From Pseudopithomyces maydicus (taxonomy: Eukaryota; Ascomycota; Dothideomycetes; Pleosporales; Didymosphaeriaceae): a stretch of 64,000 nucleotides of DNA. The stretch lies in the NCBI GenBank assembly GCA_026873275.1, contig JANTUC010000008.1:62001-126000 (forward strand), given 5' to 3'. Below, in pieces: positions 11,060 through 24,530 of the stretch. The notes beneath the pieces are model-generated. The model searched no databases, was not told the origin of the DNA, and saw only the letters and a list, made by a program, of their open reading frames with translations. Position numbers and translations under genes: made by a program. Within the stretch, counting starts at the first letter, position 1. The number at the start of each line of letters is the position of its first letter.

Positions 11060-14000
11060 ATGCTCGTATCCCTGCAAGAGCAGGAGCTCTGCCAGCACCT
11101 GCGCGAGCTACCACGGAGGCACAACTTTCGCTATACAGAAGCTGCCACGCGGGAGCTGCACCAGATTCTATTCCACTCGCTCGCAGGCCGTGGCGACTAC
11201 CTCCCACTCTTTTTCCCAAACGGCCCCCCCACCGACCCCGATAAGTCATGGAGCTTGCGCGACGCACAGGGTGCCGTAGAAGGCGCCGAATACACAGAAG
11301 CGGCGCGGGGGAAGCCATGCGGCCACATCTTCAAGAGCGGCGAGGCCACCTACCGATGCAAGACATGTACTGCGGATGATACCTGCGTGCTATGCGCGCG
11401 TTGCTTTGATGCCTCGGACCATGACGGCCACCAGGTCTACGTGAGCGTGTCTCCAGGAAACTCGGGCTGTTGCGATTGCGGCGACGATGAGGCTTGGATG
11501 CGACCTGTACACTGCAACATTCACACTGCTTCGCCGGCGGCTGAGTCCAAGGCAGCAGGAAAGGCAAGGGAGGCCTCGGCACTTCCGGACGAGCTGCTCG
11601 AAAGCATACGCATGACCATCTCGCGCACCCTCGATTATCTCATCGACGTCTTTTCCTGCTCTCCGGAACAACTGCGTTTGCCCAAGACACATGAATCTAT
11701 ACTAGAGGACGAACGGTCATCACGGCTGACGGCAAAGTGGTACGGACCAGGGGACCAACCGGAAGAAAACCAAGAGTTTTGCCTCGTTCTATGGAATGAC
11801 GAGAAGCACACCGTTAATGATGTGCGAGACCAAGTCGCGCGAGCGTGCAAGCAGAAGCTCGCTTTCGGACTTGCCAAGGCTCATGAGGTGAACGACGTGG
11901 GTCGCGCTACTGTTATTACTCGTGGTAGCATTGATGACCTGCTGAAGATGGCTAAGATCATCGAAGATATCAAACTGACCGTCACGATCCGGTCTGCACG
12001 CGATACATTTCGGGAACACATGGGTGGTGCAATCGTGGAGTGGATCTCTGATATCGCTGGGTGCAGCGTTGGTGAGGATACTCAAATCCTACGACGGACG
12101 GTTTGCGAAGAACTTTTGAAACCCTGGCGGGTTGGCAGCGAAGCTACTAACCAAAGCATTGGTAGGAATGGTCTGGATGACCACGAAATGGAAGACAAGG
12201 AAGCCGAGATGGAGGGCTTCTATATTCGCTATCTGACAGCGCAACGCCGTGCCCAAATTGCACAGCTGAATCGCCAACGTGCCACCAACAACAACGAAGG
12301 CGTCCCGGCTTCCGATGCAGATGAAGAGGAGGAAGCTGAGAGCGCTGCTGACACTGGAGACGGTGATGACGGTATGGACATCGATGACACAGATCGAGAC
12401 GGCGACGTGAATATGGAGCCCGAAGATCCAGCATCGCTTCTGGTTAGGTTGCCAGTCAATCCCGTTGCCCAGGGTGGTGACCTCACGCCAGCAGAGTCAG
12501 ATAGTGAGCCTACAATCGGAGCACCGGCTCTGAGTCATGTTGAGCCCTCACTGATCGTGCCGGAAACCCCTCGAACGAAGTCCCTTCCTTTGCGACCAAT
12601 GCGCCCACCCAAGTACTGGCTCGAGAAACCCGAGAGCTATGGTAGAACACCTGGGACCCCCGCACATGAGGATCTTTGGCAACGATTACGGCTTGATCAC
12701 CTCATTCTCTACGATCTTCGGATGTGGAAGCAGCTACGCATAGGTGTACGAGATGTCTTCATCAGCACTGTTGTGACGATACCACAGTTCAAACGACTTC
12801 TAGGGTTGCGGTTTGCAGGCGTGTACACAGCCTTGGCCCAACTCTATCTCATCGCAGATCGGGAACCAGACCATTCAATTATCAACCTGTCTTTGCAGAT
12901 GCTGACTACGCCATCTATAACAGCAGAGATTGTAGAACGCGGGAATTTCCTCACCAACCTCATGGCCATTCTGTATACCTTCCTGACCACTCGTCAGGTT
13001 GGTTACCCTTGGAACGTAGATCCAAAAGCAACCTTGGCTTTTGAGCAGGGAGCCGTGACAAATCGCCGCATGTATCATTTCTTCTTGGACATGAAGTACC
13101 TTCTTGGGTCGGAGCATGTACAGGACAGGATCCGCGAGGAAGAACGTTATTTACTTCAGTTTCTCGATCTTGTCAAACTTCATCAAGGTATTTGTCCCAA
13201 TGTTCGTGCCGTTGGAGAACATCTCGAATACGAAACCGAAGCTTGGATCAGCGCCTCTCTCATTACACGTGAGATCAACAAGCTGTGTAGGCAATTCTCG
13301 GAGGCTTTTGCGTGGAAATCGGAAGACGACCCTGCCCAAATTCGTCGAGCTATCCGGGCAGCTGCAAAGGTAGCGATCGTTAACTCCCTCGGCGCTGAAC
13401 GGCACCGCTTTGATCAAGCAGAGCTCAAAAACCCGACGCGGTTCAAGGTCCTTGATTGTTTCGAATTTGACGCGCAGGCGTCGAGCCTGGTTGGTCCCTT
13501 ATACCGGATCGTGGACTTTGTCGTGGCACAAGAGCCGATGAGTTTCCATCATGCACTGCATTATACCGTCTCGTGGCTCATCGATCGTGCTCGCAGCATG
13601 TCGCGGGACCAGCTTATCGAACTTCTGCACTTTTCCCAAGACCAGCTTCAGGACGGTATCAGCCCTCTAGAAGTCAACATACCCACTCATCAACCGGAAG
13701 AGTATCTCCTCGCTCTTTTTGACTTCCCTCTACGAGTATGTGCTTGGTTGGCTCAAATGAGGGCTAGCATCTGGGTCAGGAACGGAATCACCCTACGACA
13801 CCAGATGACTCAATACCGTAGTGTCTCTCAGCGCGATGTATCTTATCAAAGGGACATTTTCCTTTTGCAAACTGCATTGGTCGTCTGCAATCCCTCTGTC
13901 TTCTTGGCTAGCATGGTAGATCGCTTCGGCATGCTGGGTTGGATGAGCGGTAAGTACGAGGCGGAGCATCATGGGTTCGAAGACACTCAGGCTATTGAGG

Positions 14001-17000
14001 TGGTTGAAGATTTTGTGCACCTCCTCATTATACTACTCAGCGACAGGTCTTCGCTCGTTCCGGTCGAGGATGAGCACAGCTCCCTTGTCTCCTCGATCCG
14101 AAGAGACATCGCCCACGTCCTCTGCTTCAAGCCACTGTCGTACTCCGATATGACCACTAGGCTCTCCGAGCGGGTGCAGAATGCCGAGGAGTTCCATGAT
14201 GTCCTTGATAGTACTACAAAATTTAGACCCCCTGAAGGTCTTTCGGACTCTGGCACATTCGAGCTCAAGCAGGAGTACATCGAGCTGGTCGACCCTTACA
14301 TGCATCAATACAGCCGAAATCAGCGCGAAGAAGCTGAAACAATATACAAGAACTACATGGCGAAGAAGACGGGGAAGACGGCGTCAGAGATTGTTTTCGA
14401 GCCAAAGCTACGCCCGATCCCGTCAGGCCTCTTCCAGAACCTCTCTGACTTCACACGTCAGCCTTTGTTTACACAGATAATCTATTATCTTCTAGGCTAT
14501 GGACTGATGGCGCCGAAGACCACCCCGAACATACCTGCCACTCGCGTAGAGAGCTATATCCAGTTCGTGCTACAGTTGGTGTTGGTAGCTGTACTAGAAG
14601 ACAAATCAGATCAGCACGAGTGGTCACAGGATGCGCCTGACTCCTTCGTCACATCTGTCCTGACCAAACGCGCCAACTTCGGCCTACCTGAACATCCAAC
14701 AATTCTGTCCATACTAAAGAGTCTGTCAGAGAACGAGGAGTTCAAAAGTTGCGAGCCTAAGATTAAGCTCATTATGCACCGTTTGAAGCAGCGTCAACAA
14801 AACACCTTCATTGTTGCGTCCGCGGCTCTGAATATTCCTGCTGAGCGTATGGACACCGCATCACCTGCTTCCGTCATTTTGCAAGACAAAGAATCGAAGA
14901 AGAAACAGGCTCTTGAACGACAAGCAAGGGTCATGGCATCTTTCAAGGAGCAACAAGGAAAGTTCATGGCGGCTCAGGACTTTGACTGGGGTGAAGAACT
15001 TAGCGATATGGACGATGAACCGGCTGTGCCAGTCGAAGAGCAGGAAAAGATTGAGAAATACCCCAGCGGAACTTGTATCCTGTGTCAGGAGGAGACCAAT
15101 GAGCAGCGTCTGTACGGTTCATTTGGTTATGTGTCGCGGAGCCATATATTACGACAAACGCCTATCTCCAACGACGATGTGGATTGGATTGATGAGGTAG
15201 TAGAAACTCCTATCAGTCTTGATCGATCTGCTGAAGATATCCGCCCGTTCGGAGTATCTGGGAAGAATCGCCGTATTGTAGAAAAGATCACCTCTCAGGG
15301 TGAAAAGATTGTCACGGAACGGCAAGATCTTGGCAAGGGCTTTCCCGCCGCGTCCTCTAAAGCGGGCCCGGTTTCTACCGGCTGTGGCCATATAATGCAC
15401 TATGCTTGCTTCGAGGTATATTTGCAGGCAACTCAACGTCGACATGTCAGCCAGATTGCACGGAATCATCCCGAGCGTCCCGAGCTCAAAGAGTTTATGT
15501 GTCCACTGTGCAAGGCGATGGGCAATATCTTCCTGCCAATCATTTGGAAAGGGAAGAAAATCTCTTACCCTGGACCTCTCGAAGCGTCATCTTCTTTCGA
15601 TGATTGGATCGTCTCACAACTTCCGGCAGCAATTGCGCAGGTCGAGAATAGGAGTTTCATCAAGCCGGAGAGCTATTTGACCGATCATCAGCTACCATAC
15701 TTCCAATATGGTAGGGAGACGTTCATTCCACTTCTTGCGGACCGCATTCCCGATGTTTGTCACGAAAACTTTGATTCTTTACCCGTGGCTCAATCCTCGC
15801 AGCCTCGATTCCAGATGCCAATATTCTTGCAAAATCCTGATCCTCGGGAGCCTCCAATTCAAGTGATGCCGCCTGAGGTCGGTGCAGCTGCCGCTGATGC
15901 GGCTGCTCCGCGAAGTCCGGTTCTACACATGCTGGAACTGGTCAAGATCTATCTGCGGCTCAAAGAGTCACTTGTCGTCAATGGTGTGCAATCAGCCTTC
16001 CGTTATCCAAAACATACGACATCAGTTGTGGAAGATCTCTCTCGCACTGATGCTCTAGCAGATGTAAGTTTGCGGATGATACACAAGTTGTCCCAATAAA
16101 TTGTATCAATTTGCTAACAATTCTGTAGGTTCTCGGCTACTCGATATCATCCGTCGAGATTGCTCAGCGTGGAGTACAATCTGACTCCATGCGCGGTACC
16201 TTGCTTGATAAAATATCGCCCCAGTCATTGACCCATCTTCGCATCTTTTCAGAGACTGTGTCATCCTACATCGCGATTGGGAGCCTACGTCACGGCAGCG
16301 ACAGCAATACCACGAACAAAGAATTACTGCGAATACAGCGTGAACAGCTTCATCAACTTTTCACGGGACACCCGGACATTTTTGAGCCGAACACTCTGCC
16401 GCTCGAACTCAAAGATATTGTCCCTCTGCTGGCGCAAGACCCTTTTATATTCCTTTGCAACGCTGCAGTTTTTGTTGTACCCGCTTTCAACCTGGATATC
16501 CATCATATCCTTTGTCTGTGTTACCAAGCCGAGCTGGTGCGAGTCGTGCTTGCTTACGCAGGGGAAGATTCTCACCTTCTCAAGGAGGATGCAGGCGAGC
16601 GCTTCATCAAAGCTGAGAAAGTCAGTCACGGAACCTTCACTCCAGACCAGCTCGACAACATTTACAATTTTGTCAACTCCATCATGACAACCCTGAGAGT
16701 CAATGGCGACGCTCCGGGGACAAATGACTCAGGTCATAATCCTGATCATTTCCGGGATCCTAAATTCCTCTACAGCATCTACACGCTGGCGTCGACGTAC
16801 ATGTTACCATTCCTCCGCAAGGCTGCCATCCTCATGCACGTTCGCTTTGGTGTCGAGTTCCCGCCAATCACATTCGATCGCGTTGACGAGCCCGAGCTGG
16901 ATCGCTTATCTACGCTACTCAAGCTTCCGTCCCTGCATGAGATCTTCGCTAACTTTGGGACCTCAACCCCTGCTAGCCATGCAATGCACAAGCTCGTCAC

Positions 17001-17540
17001 TGGCTGGCTTCGGCACTACGTCTGGCAGCGCGAGGGCCACTTCCCTCGACGCCAATCACCCTGTCACACCCGGCAATTTTCGAGCTAGTCGGCCTCCCCC
17101 GCAACTACGATTCGCTCACCGACGAGGCGATCCGCCGCCGCTGCCCCACAACGGGTCGCGACCTCACGGATCCCGCACTGTGCCTGTTCTGCGGCGCCAT
17201 CATGTGCAGCCAGGGCGTGTGCTGTGCGTCGCCGAGCCACCGTGGGGGTTGCAGCCAGCATCTGCAGCAGTGCCAGGGCAACATCGGACTGTTCATACAC
17301 ATCCGGAAGTGCATGGTGTTGTTCCTGAACGAGGAGCACGGCACGTGGTACACGGCGCCGTACTTGGATAAGCATGGGGAGACGGATCCGACGCTCAGGC
17401 GGCACCATCAGTTGTTTCTGAATCAGAAGCGGTACGATGTTTTGCTGAGGAAGGTGTGGCTTGAGGGTGGGGTTGGGAGCTTCATTGCGAGGAGGTTGGA
17501 GGGTGATGTTAATAATGGGGGTGGGAGACTTTGTGATTGA
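11060..17540 (+). CDS. UBR1: UBR1-type E3 ubiquitin ligase (N-recognin)
   Basis: RING-type E3 ligase of the N-degron pathway, which recognises destabilising N-terminal residues. Exon 1 is 11060-16063; intron 16064-16128 (65 nt, GTAAGT, branch-like GCTAAC, TAG); exon 2 is 16129-17540. The product is about 2138 aa. Visible in order: the UBR box (about residues 87-155, CGHIFKSG...CVLCARCF...CCDCGDDEAW), the ClpS-like N-domain (FCLVLWNDEKHTVNDV, about 240), an acidic linker (about 420), the RING (CILCQEE at about 1339, CGHIMHYACF, CPLC at about 1481) and the C-terminal autoinhibitory domain (CLFCGAIMCSQGVCC). ATG 11060 has good context (CCGCCATG). Near 17030-17065 the frame must shift by -1 to join WLRHYVWQREG to LPSTPITLSHPAIFEL. 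No intron solves this, so one base appears to be missing, probably in the GGG of GAGGGCC. Confidence 0.92.
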
Positions 17541-18186
17541 TGGGATTGGGGGTTGAGGGGGAGTAAGAGGTGTTGGAACGAGACTGTTGAAGGGGAGATG
17601 AGGTGAGATGCGATGCTAAAGGTGGCGTGGCGGAATGGAGCTCGGATGAGCAATGAATGAATGTATCATATTTACCTTGTTTCTTTTTTTCTTTTCAAGG
17701 TATGGGATTAAGGTTTTTGACGAAGGGATCGTACGTATAAACTTGTTATGAGGTGTATGCATTTTGAGTCGATATAAATTCTCTGTTTGAATTCCCATCA
17801 ATCTCGGTGACATGGCATGGCATGGCATTGACTGATATGGGAATCGAGTGAGATGGTCGATAACGAATTAAATCCGTCTTTAGATTTCCACCACAATGTG
17901 CGAACTGTGAATGTACATACACCGATTTTTTCAAACACCACACACAAAGTATGCTACATCCAAAGCTGCCAACTATTCCCATCGCACTCTTCTCCGAAAA
18001 TGCCGGACAACTCATCTAACAATTTGGATTGAATCCATGGAAGTTTTCTACTTCCCGAGGATCCTTTTCTAGCAGATGACGTGCGTTTATTCATACACGA
18101 AGACCAGCGGAATTCCAGCGTAAATTCATTTTCTCAACACGAAGATGCCCCATCCTATCACGTCCTATATATGTTGTTTTGTTTGT
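17541..18186. other. intergenic, 3' of UBR1
   Basis: No gene seen. It contains a short GGCAT-unit tandem repeat (17811-17827), the reverse complement of the pentamer repeated near position 330. Confidence 0.5.
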
Positions 18187-18335
18187 TCGAAAAGGTAGTA
18201 GCTGAGTATAGGCTGACTAGATAAAAATAGATAAAAAAAAACGCTGTTATCCCCTCTTATAACAATATAAAAAGTGGTGTACAGAAGGTATGGATTCAAA
18301 AGTATTTAATTGGTTGGCCGGATCATCGTTGGTCC
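18187..18335. repeat. dispersed repeat family R1, copy 1
   Basis: Shares with copies at about 19760 and 35692 the pattern CGAAA(A)-GGCAGCAGAGTA, CTAGATAAAAATA, TTAACCCCTCTTATAA, then a GTACA-AAGG stretch. Like the 35.7-kb copy it ends in GCCGGATCATCGTTGG. About 150 bp, no coding capacity, diverged and AT-enriched. It may be a non-autonomous transposon relic. I found no certain terminal repeats. Confidence 0.6.
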
Positions 18336-18794
18336 TATGTATATATCGATTCGCGGATGAGAAGATTGTAATCTAAAACGGGGAAAAATTCATAGAGTGC
18401 CGGTGTATGAGTGGAGCTGCTTCAGTCTATTATATGAGAATTTGGTGGAGGGGGTGCTTCTTCGTATCTGATTGGCGGACTGTGAGAAAAGATCCCTAAC
18501 GGTTTTTAGTTGTTGTTGTTGCGCTTTCTAGGGGTTAGATAATAGTTAGTCGGGGATCGTGAATCTTGGGGGTAAGTAATTGCTATGTTGAGTCTAAGGA
18601 ACATTGGATTACTGCTGTTAGTAATGGACTTGTCATCTATCTATTATTTGTGTATCCCCGCAACTGAGCACCTTGGAGGCTTGGACATGCGTCTTTGATA
18701 TTATATGGAAAGGTTGTTGCTTTGCTGAATTGATGGCAGAGACAGTATAATGTACATGATTGTATTGTAGCTTTCTACTTAGTAGCTAGCTATC

Positions 18795-18947
18795 ACATAC
18801 GGCCATAGGACACGGAAAATCGGGTTTCTCGTCCGCTTCGCCGTTTGTCATGGGACAGTATCTGGTGAGTATCTCTGCCAACTGTCTCCTGATTTGGGTA
18901 GTACTAGTATATACTGATTACAGGTTTCGGTCGCGCTCGGGCAGCTG
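18795..18947 (+). repeat. 5S rRNA-derived chimeric repeat, copy 1
   Basis: The first about 55 nt match the 5' half of fungal 5S rRNA (ACATACGGCCATAGGACA ... CTCGTCCGCTTCGCC). The rest is not 5S, but the same tail recurs in the copy at 27413 (GGGAC-GTATC, then TTTGGGTAGTA-TAGTA and ACAGGTT-CGG). A shared head plus shared non-5S tail means the two are copies of one chimeric element, not independently decayed 5S genes. Confidence 0.65.
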
Positions 18948-19759
18948 AGATACAATAGCACATTCATGTGGCTCGCGCACTTTGAACAAAACGACACGCT
19001 TCGTGGTCTTAACCTCTCGCGCGCGGATTTCAAGTGTATGTATACCCTGGTCTTCCTATATACATATACTCGGACATGATGTCTGAAGTACATGCACCTC
19101 GCAGGCTCTCTGTCTTGCTAAAGCTGCTCTGCCTCCCTTGGCTTCGCTGCTTTAACATACATCCCCCTGAATCCTACCGCTCCAACTCTTTCCAACGTAG
19201 CTACGCTGTTTGGGTCGATGCTTACCAACACCTGGCCACAGCTGCGCGCTATCCTGACCAAAATGGTTACCGTAGCTTGGCACTGCGACGACTACCATGA
19301 CAACTCTGCTCATACAGGCACAAAGTCAACGCAGAGGAACGCAGATATCGCATGCAGAGGCTTTCACGATCACTTGCAGTTGTGCTATAATCTAGAGGGC
19401 TTGAGCTCTAACAGTTGTCGTTGGTCCTGTTCATCCTTGGCATATCAGTGAGCCACGCGGCTCACGTGGCGTTGGACCGAGTTCTCATATCCTGGGTCGC
19501 TCCCCTGAATGTTCTTACATTTAGCCGGGGGCTTCATTTAGGACCGAATTGATGGGTAGGAATACGAAAACATTTCCGCTGTTTAGGAAGACTAAATTGT
19601 GTACTCGGTACTGTGGAGCTCGGAATGCTTTGCTACACGACCGCTCGCTTGTGCTGACGGCGCTACTTTCAGCCACCACTGATAGTTCAACTTTAATTCC
19701 CGAAGACGAATTTTTACATATATTATGACGACAGAAAGTGGCTGTCTTTGTATTTGGTT
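18948..19759. other. gene-poor stretch
   Basis: Short open frames only (19034-19300, 19218-19451, 19521-19799). None has recognisable sequence or credible splice structure. I see no gene here. Confidence 0.5.
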
Positions 19760-19880
19760 TTTCGAAAAAGCGGCAGCAGAGTAACTGACTGGATGACAAT
19801 GCGTATAGTAGAGAAGAAGCTGTCGGGCCCTCTCATAACGATTGAAAACAGGCGTACATAAAGGGTTATAAACAAGCACG
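19760..19880. repeat. dispersed repeat family R1, copy 2
   Basis: Contains TTCGAAAAAGCGGCAGCAGA, GTAACTGACTGGAT, TAGTAGAGAA and AACAGGCGTACATAAAGG, aligned in order with the copy at 35692 (GCGGCAGCAGAGTAACTAAC, TAGTAGAGAA, TAGGCGTATATAAAG). It is GC-richer than copies 1 and 3, so probably less mutated. It lacks the GCCGGATCATCG end. Confidence 0.6.
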
Positions 19881-20935
19881 TGGATGCTTTAGTAGCGACT
19901 CGCATGGACGTGGTTTCTGCATGCTCGATGAGTCGCGTAGTGTAGCCATGCTTCGCGAGCTTGTCGTGCCACAAGCTTTGCCCCATTCGACGAAGTGAAT
20001 GAAACCACATCGGACCATTACTTCGCTTAATGTCTAGTATCTATAGGTCGAAATATTGACCTTGCACCAACGTTGTTTTAGGTTACGAGCCCAACGCATC
20101 CTTCTACAAGGTATGATATGTACCTGGGAGGCCTTTTTCATCAGAACGTACGGTAATTGAAGATTCCTAAGTTGACTAACAGATAGAACAGCTAGATTCG
20201 TTGTCGTCTAAGGCTTTGGCCTGTCAGTTCAGCCTGTGATCACCACTTGATGTGAAATAAGGAGAGCACGGCTTTGGGGTCCATCGGAGCTACTTGGCCG
20301 AGAAGGTGACAAGTTATACCAGAAATGCGCACTCGGCGGTCGGCCGATGGTCGTGACACACGACGTTAAGTGAAGGAATGAATCATTCGGCAATGCGATG
20401 ACTCCTACCGGAGATGCGCTGCTTCAAGCTCGTGTCTCACGCTTCGCTTGAAGACAAAGTCGGAGCTCTCCGGAGCCATGCAGCTGCGTGGTCTTGATTA
20501 GAAAAAGACGGGTGATATTTTGCAGGGCTGGCTACCGTTCAGTCGCCCCCACGAACAACTAGCCGAGCGTCAATCTTACATTCGCCAGAACTTTAGCGAC
20601 CGTTCCATCGTGCCATACTCCCTTAGACGAGTGTTTCTTATTGGTGACATGAATCTTGGTCGGGTTAGCGATTCATCGTCGCTATAGACTTGATGTGTAT
20701 GGGGGTTGTTCTCCGGTATGAATGTCGTATATGAAAGAACGCCATTCTAGAAAGCACCTAGACAGATTCGTGGGCATACATGACCTCGGCATAGAAAAAT
20801 TGATTTTATGCATAAGTACTCCCTTGGGGGCCTTCCAGTGTGTTCATCGAGCCAGCCAGTTTCTCGACTGGTACAGATTGTTTGGGTTCAGTCCTTGGTC
20901 TTCGATCTTGCAAAGACCCATACCACCACACGACC
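19881..20935. other. intergenic, upstream of the SGNH hydrolase gene
   Basis: About 1 kb without recognisable genes or repeats. The last few hundred bases presumably contain the promoter of the gene starting at 20936. Confidence 0.45.
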
Positions 20936-23879
20936 ATGATTTTCTGGTCGAAGAAATCTTGGGCATCTCTGCTACTCCTCACTACTGCGACTCTTTTCAC
21001 TGAGGTCGATCCTGCTGCGTTACCCCGTGCTGTTCTGCACGCTCGAGATGGGCTCAAAGCGGGGATGGGCTTGGGGCAGCTGGTTGCGGCAATCATTGAT
21101 TACTTGAAAGATGCAAATGCATATGTATGTATCTGTATAAGTATGCATTAAGGAGCCAGCTGACGAATCATTGATGTAGGACCTGGATATTGAAGACCGA
21201 TGCATTCTCCAATTTGGAACATGGAATGGTGGACATTGCGCCAGCGTCATCAAATGTGGAGTGAAGAATTCATGGGACAGGATCGAGGGTTGGGATCAAT
21301 GCAAACTTAATGGGGTGAACCAGCTTTACTTCAAGGACTTTGGGAATTTCAACATCACATTCACTCAGGCTGGCGGCATAAATAGCGATAAAGATGGGTG
21401 AGTATCTCCATTTCCGGCCTATCCGCAGATCGTTTATATCTAACAATGGGCCTGTAGTCTCCATCATCCATTCATCGAAATTGAAGGGTTTGAGGGCAAG
21501 TTGGACATCCAGAAGTTGTCAGATGCCTATAGCAAGGATGGTGGCAATATTTGCAAACCGTTGCAAGAGTTTGACGGAAGTCTAACCTGGGAGTGTGGCT
21601 TTCCCATAGCGGGTGCGCACTCTTTCTTCGGAATGTCTATCATTCCGGACGACGACCCCAAGTCTGGCTTCACACCAGGCTGGTGCACCGCTCACGTCAA
21701 TCAATATCAACGTGGTGAATACAGAACTGGAGCCAAATATCGTTTTGATATCGTCATTTATGACGCAGACAAAAAGCAGATTGCTCACACTCAACGAGAA
21801 GAGGTCGACGATGATGGGACAATTACAATGAAAACTCGCCTGCCACACGACTTGATCCTTCGTTCGGGGAAGAACGACAACGACTTTGTCAGTTTCGAAT
21901 ACAATGGCGTCAAGTGGTCCTGCGACGACGATGACGGAGGTAAACATTACTGTACTCTTGGTAATGGCCCAGAGCATGGATACGAAAACGGTGACCGAGA
22001 AGGTGATATGGGATGGACTTGCGATGACGACGAAGACACCACACCTCCCAAGAAAGGAAGCAAATTCATGGTTGTGGGAGACTCTATATCCCATGGAATG
22101 GAGGGCGACTTCACTTGGCGATGGCGTCTTAGCTACTGGTTAGGTCAACAATCGAGCGACATCGACTTTGTCGGGCCTTACACGGGCACACACGGTCCAC
22201 TACCGGCTTCTGCGGCTTATCCCACACCGCCTCTATTTGATGGTGAGCATACAGAAGACATTATACCTTTAGAAGGCTCGTACTCTTCTGGCGTCCCGAG
22301 GTATTTCATCAGCCAGGGCCACGGTGCTTATTGGGGCCGACAAGCTGCACAGGTCCGATACAGCGTCAAAGAGTGGGTCTCCAAAGACAAACCTGACTAC
22401 CTTCTTGTTCTTCTCGGTTTCAATGATATGGGATGGTTCGTCAGCGGACCAGAAGGATTAATCGGCAACATGGGAGCACTAGTGCAAGCCGCACGCGAGG
22501 CAAAGTCGGACATCAAGATTCTCATCGGCAACGTCGTTGATCGAGAATTTATTGGCGGTCGTCAGGATCTTGTCGACAACACTAAAAGGTATAACTCGTT
22601 ACTAAAGAGCACCATGTCTAACTGGTACCGCGCGGGGGCCCCTATTAGCTACGTCGATGTCAACTCAAACTACGATTGTCGTACAAGTGGCTGTCCTGAT
22701 GGCTACGATGGACTGCATCCCAACGCTTTGGGCGAGTATCACATTGCCGAGGCCTTTGCTAAAGTCCTTAAGGCTGATTATGGTTGGGATGGAGCCGACT
22801 TCTCTGTCCCCAGTAACCCAGAAAAAAGAGTCGTTAGTACCCCAAAAACGATAAGCTGCACGCCCTACCCGGAAGGCAACTATATTGTCTGGTCTGACGA
22901 CTCTCAAGCGAGAGGATACGAAATTCGCTCTCGTCTGGAAGGCCAATCTGATTGGTGGTCTTCAGGTGTCGTCTACCCCTCTACTTCAGCCAGCTTTACC
23001 GCGTGGGTTCTTGATGGCCAGATCTGGGAGTATCAAGTCCGCACCAAGGGCGACAATGACAATCGTTCTTCCTGGACAAGCTCGGTATTCTGCAAGTCGA
23101 AGCCTAAGACCGCACCTGGACCGAAGAAGATCAAATCAGCCCCGTCTGGTAACGGCATCCAAATGAATTGGGAGGCTGTGAAGGGATATGATGTGAACCG
23201 CTACGCTGTTATTGTCTGGGACAAAGACACTGAAGGTGCTTTTACTGACACAAGAGCCGCTTCGTGCTGTGGGCTATTCATCGACGGCCTTACACCAGGC
23301 CACCGCTACGGTACTTGGGTGACGACTTATGTCAATATGGACAGTAGCTGGACTGGCTACGCCTCTATTGTTGGTGGATTACCTAAAGCGGGACACGAAG
23401 TGATTATCGGTGGCGGAGCCCCAGGCCCCGTTAGTGGATTCAAAGCTGTCAACACGGACCCCACCACCGTGATGCTTGTTTGGACTGGCGCTGTTGGTGA
23501 CGTTGCAGGGTACGCAATATATATGCACAGCATCCGCAAGGGAGCTGAGACGGATCTAGAGGAAGTTGCTCAGACAGATGGCACGTCGTACGGGATTGCC
23601 TTCCTCTATCCCGGTACCTGGAACTACGAATTCTGCGTAGTAGCATACAATGGAAATCTGGAGTCGAGCAAAAAGTGTGCGACGCCAGAGGTATATCCAG
23701 GCTATGAGAAGAGGAACTTGGCTGGAGGAAATTCCACATATCTGGTCAATGGCTTTGAAGTCGCGAACGTTACGGTCCCTATGGAGAACGATCCGGAGCT
23801 GCGTAAATTGTTCCAAGAAACTCACCACAACGAGACCGCAGCTACCATGGGAATTGCACCCAATTATGTTTTAGTTTAA
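20936..23879 (+). CDS. secreted SGNH/GDSL-type hydrolase with C-terminal fibronectin-III-like repeats
   Basis: Three exons: 20936-21124, 21180-21397 and 21458-23879, with GT-AG introns of 55 and 60 nt; 942 aa. A signal peptide is obvious (MIFWSKKSWASLLLLTTATL). After a Cys-containing N-terminal part and an Asp-rich linker (CDDDDGG, CDDDEDTTPP) comes an SGNH hydrolase domain: block I VVGDSISHG (about residue 343), block III LLGFNDMGW (about 456) and block V DGLHPNALGEYH (about 552), giving a full Ser/Asn/Asp-His set. Roughly residues 590-870 resemble two to three fibronectin-III modules (SAPSGNGIQMNWEAVKGYDV; VSGFKAVNTDPTTVMLVW). The likely role is an extracellular esterase or lipase; the substrate is unknown. 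No frame breaks are seen. Confidence 0.85.
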
Positions 23880-24530
23880 AAGTTTAATGGGGTTATACGT
23901 TCAGTATTCTGAGAAACACACTTCAATACAGAGGTCAAATCATTCTTTTTGTAGATAATCACTTGTTATTTTTATAGGTATATAATCATGAATTTCCGAG
24001 ACAATTAGAACAGCCCTAGGTTATCTGGAAGCCTGTGGGCGGTCTAGGCAATTGTGGTCGATTGTGAGCCTGAGAGTTTACTTTAAGATGTTGATTCGTA
24101 CGCGCGCTTCGATATGCTCATCGGAAATTGTCAGAGTGGTGCATGTGCTGCTAGGAGTTATGGAGACCCGACTCTCTCTAGATGCAAATGGTGGGAAGGA
24201 ATGTTTTACCACGACCTTTCTCGTCGCAGACGTTGTATGCCACCCGCTTAGCCCAAAAACCAGTGCTGCATAGCTTTGAATTTCAGCGCTCTTTTCTATG
24301 AATGCATAAAAATCCGTCAACCTGGTACATCTCTCGGAACGTGCTTTTAACCTTAATCTGAGCCTCAATTCTGACCTTTCTACTGCTTCTTCCATTGCAT
24401 TTGGCAAGCTTCTCCTTGGGACACCAAAGCCGTCGGGACTAACACACCTTTAAAGAAGCAGCGGACGACGAATGACTGTGAAGCATAATACCAATGCCCG
24501 TGGGATAAGTATTCCTCGAGGGCTGTGTCG
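23880..24530. other. intergenic between convergent genes
   Basis: 3' flanks of the hydrolase (+) and the HET pseudogene (-). Nothing else recognised. Confidence 0.5.

Noticed and set aside
17000..17100. Small intron explaining the UBR1 frame change
   Set aside because: All nearby GT-AG pairs have lengths divisible by three, and most would remove conserved residues.
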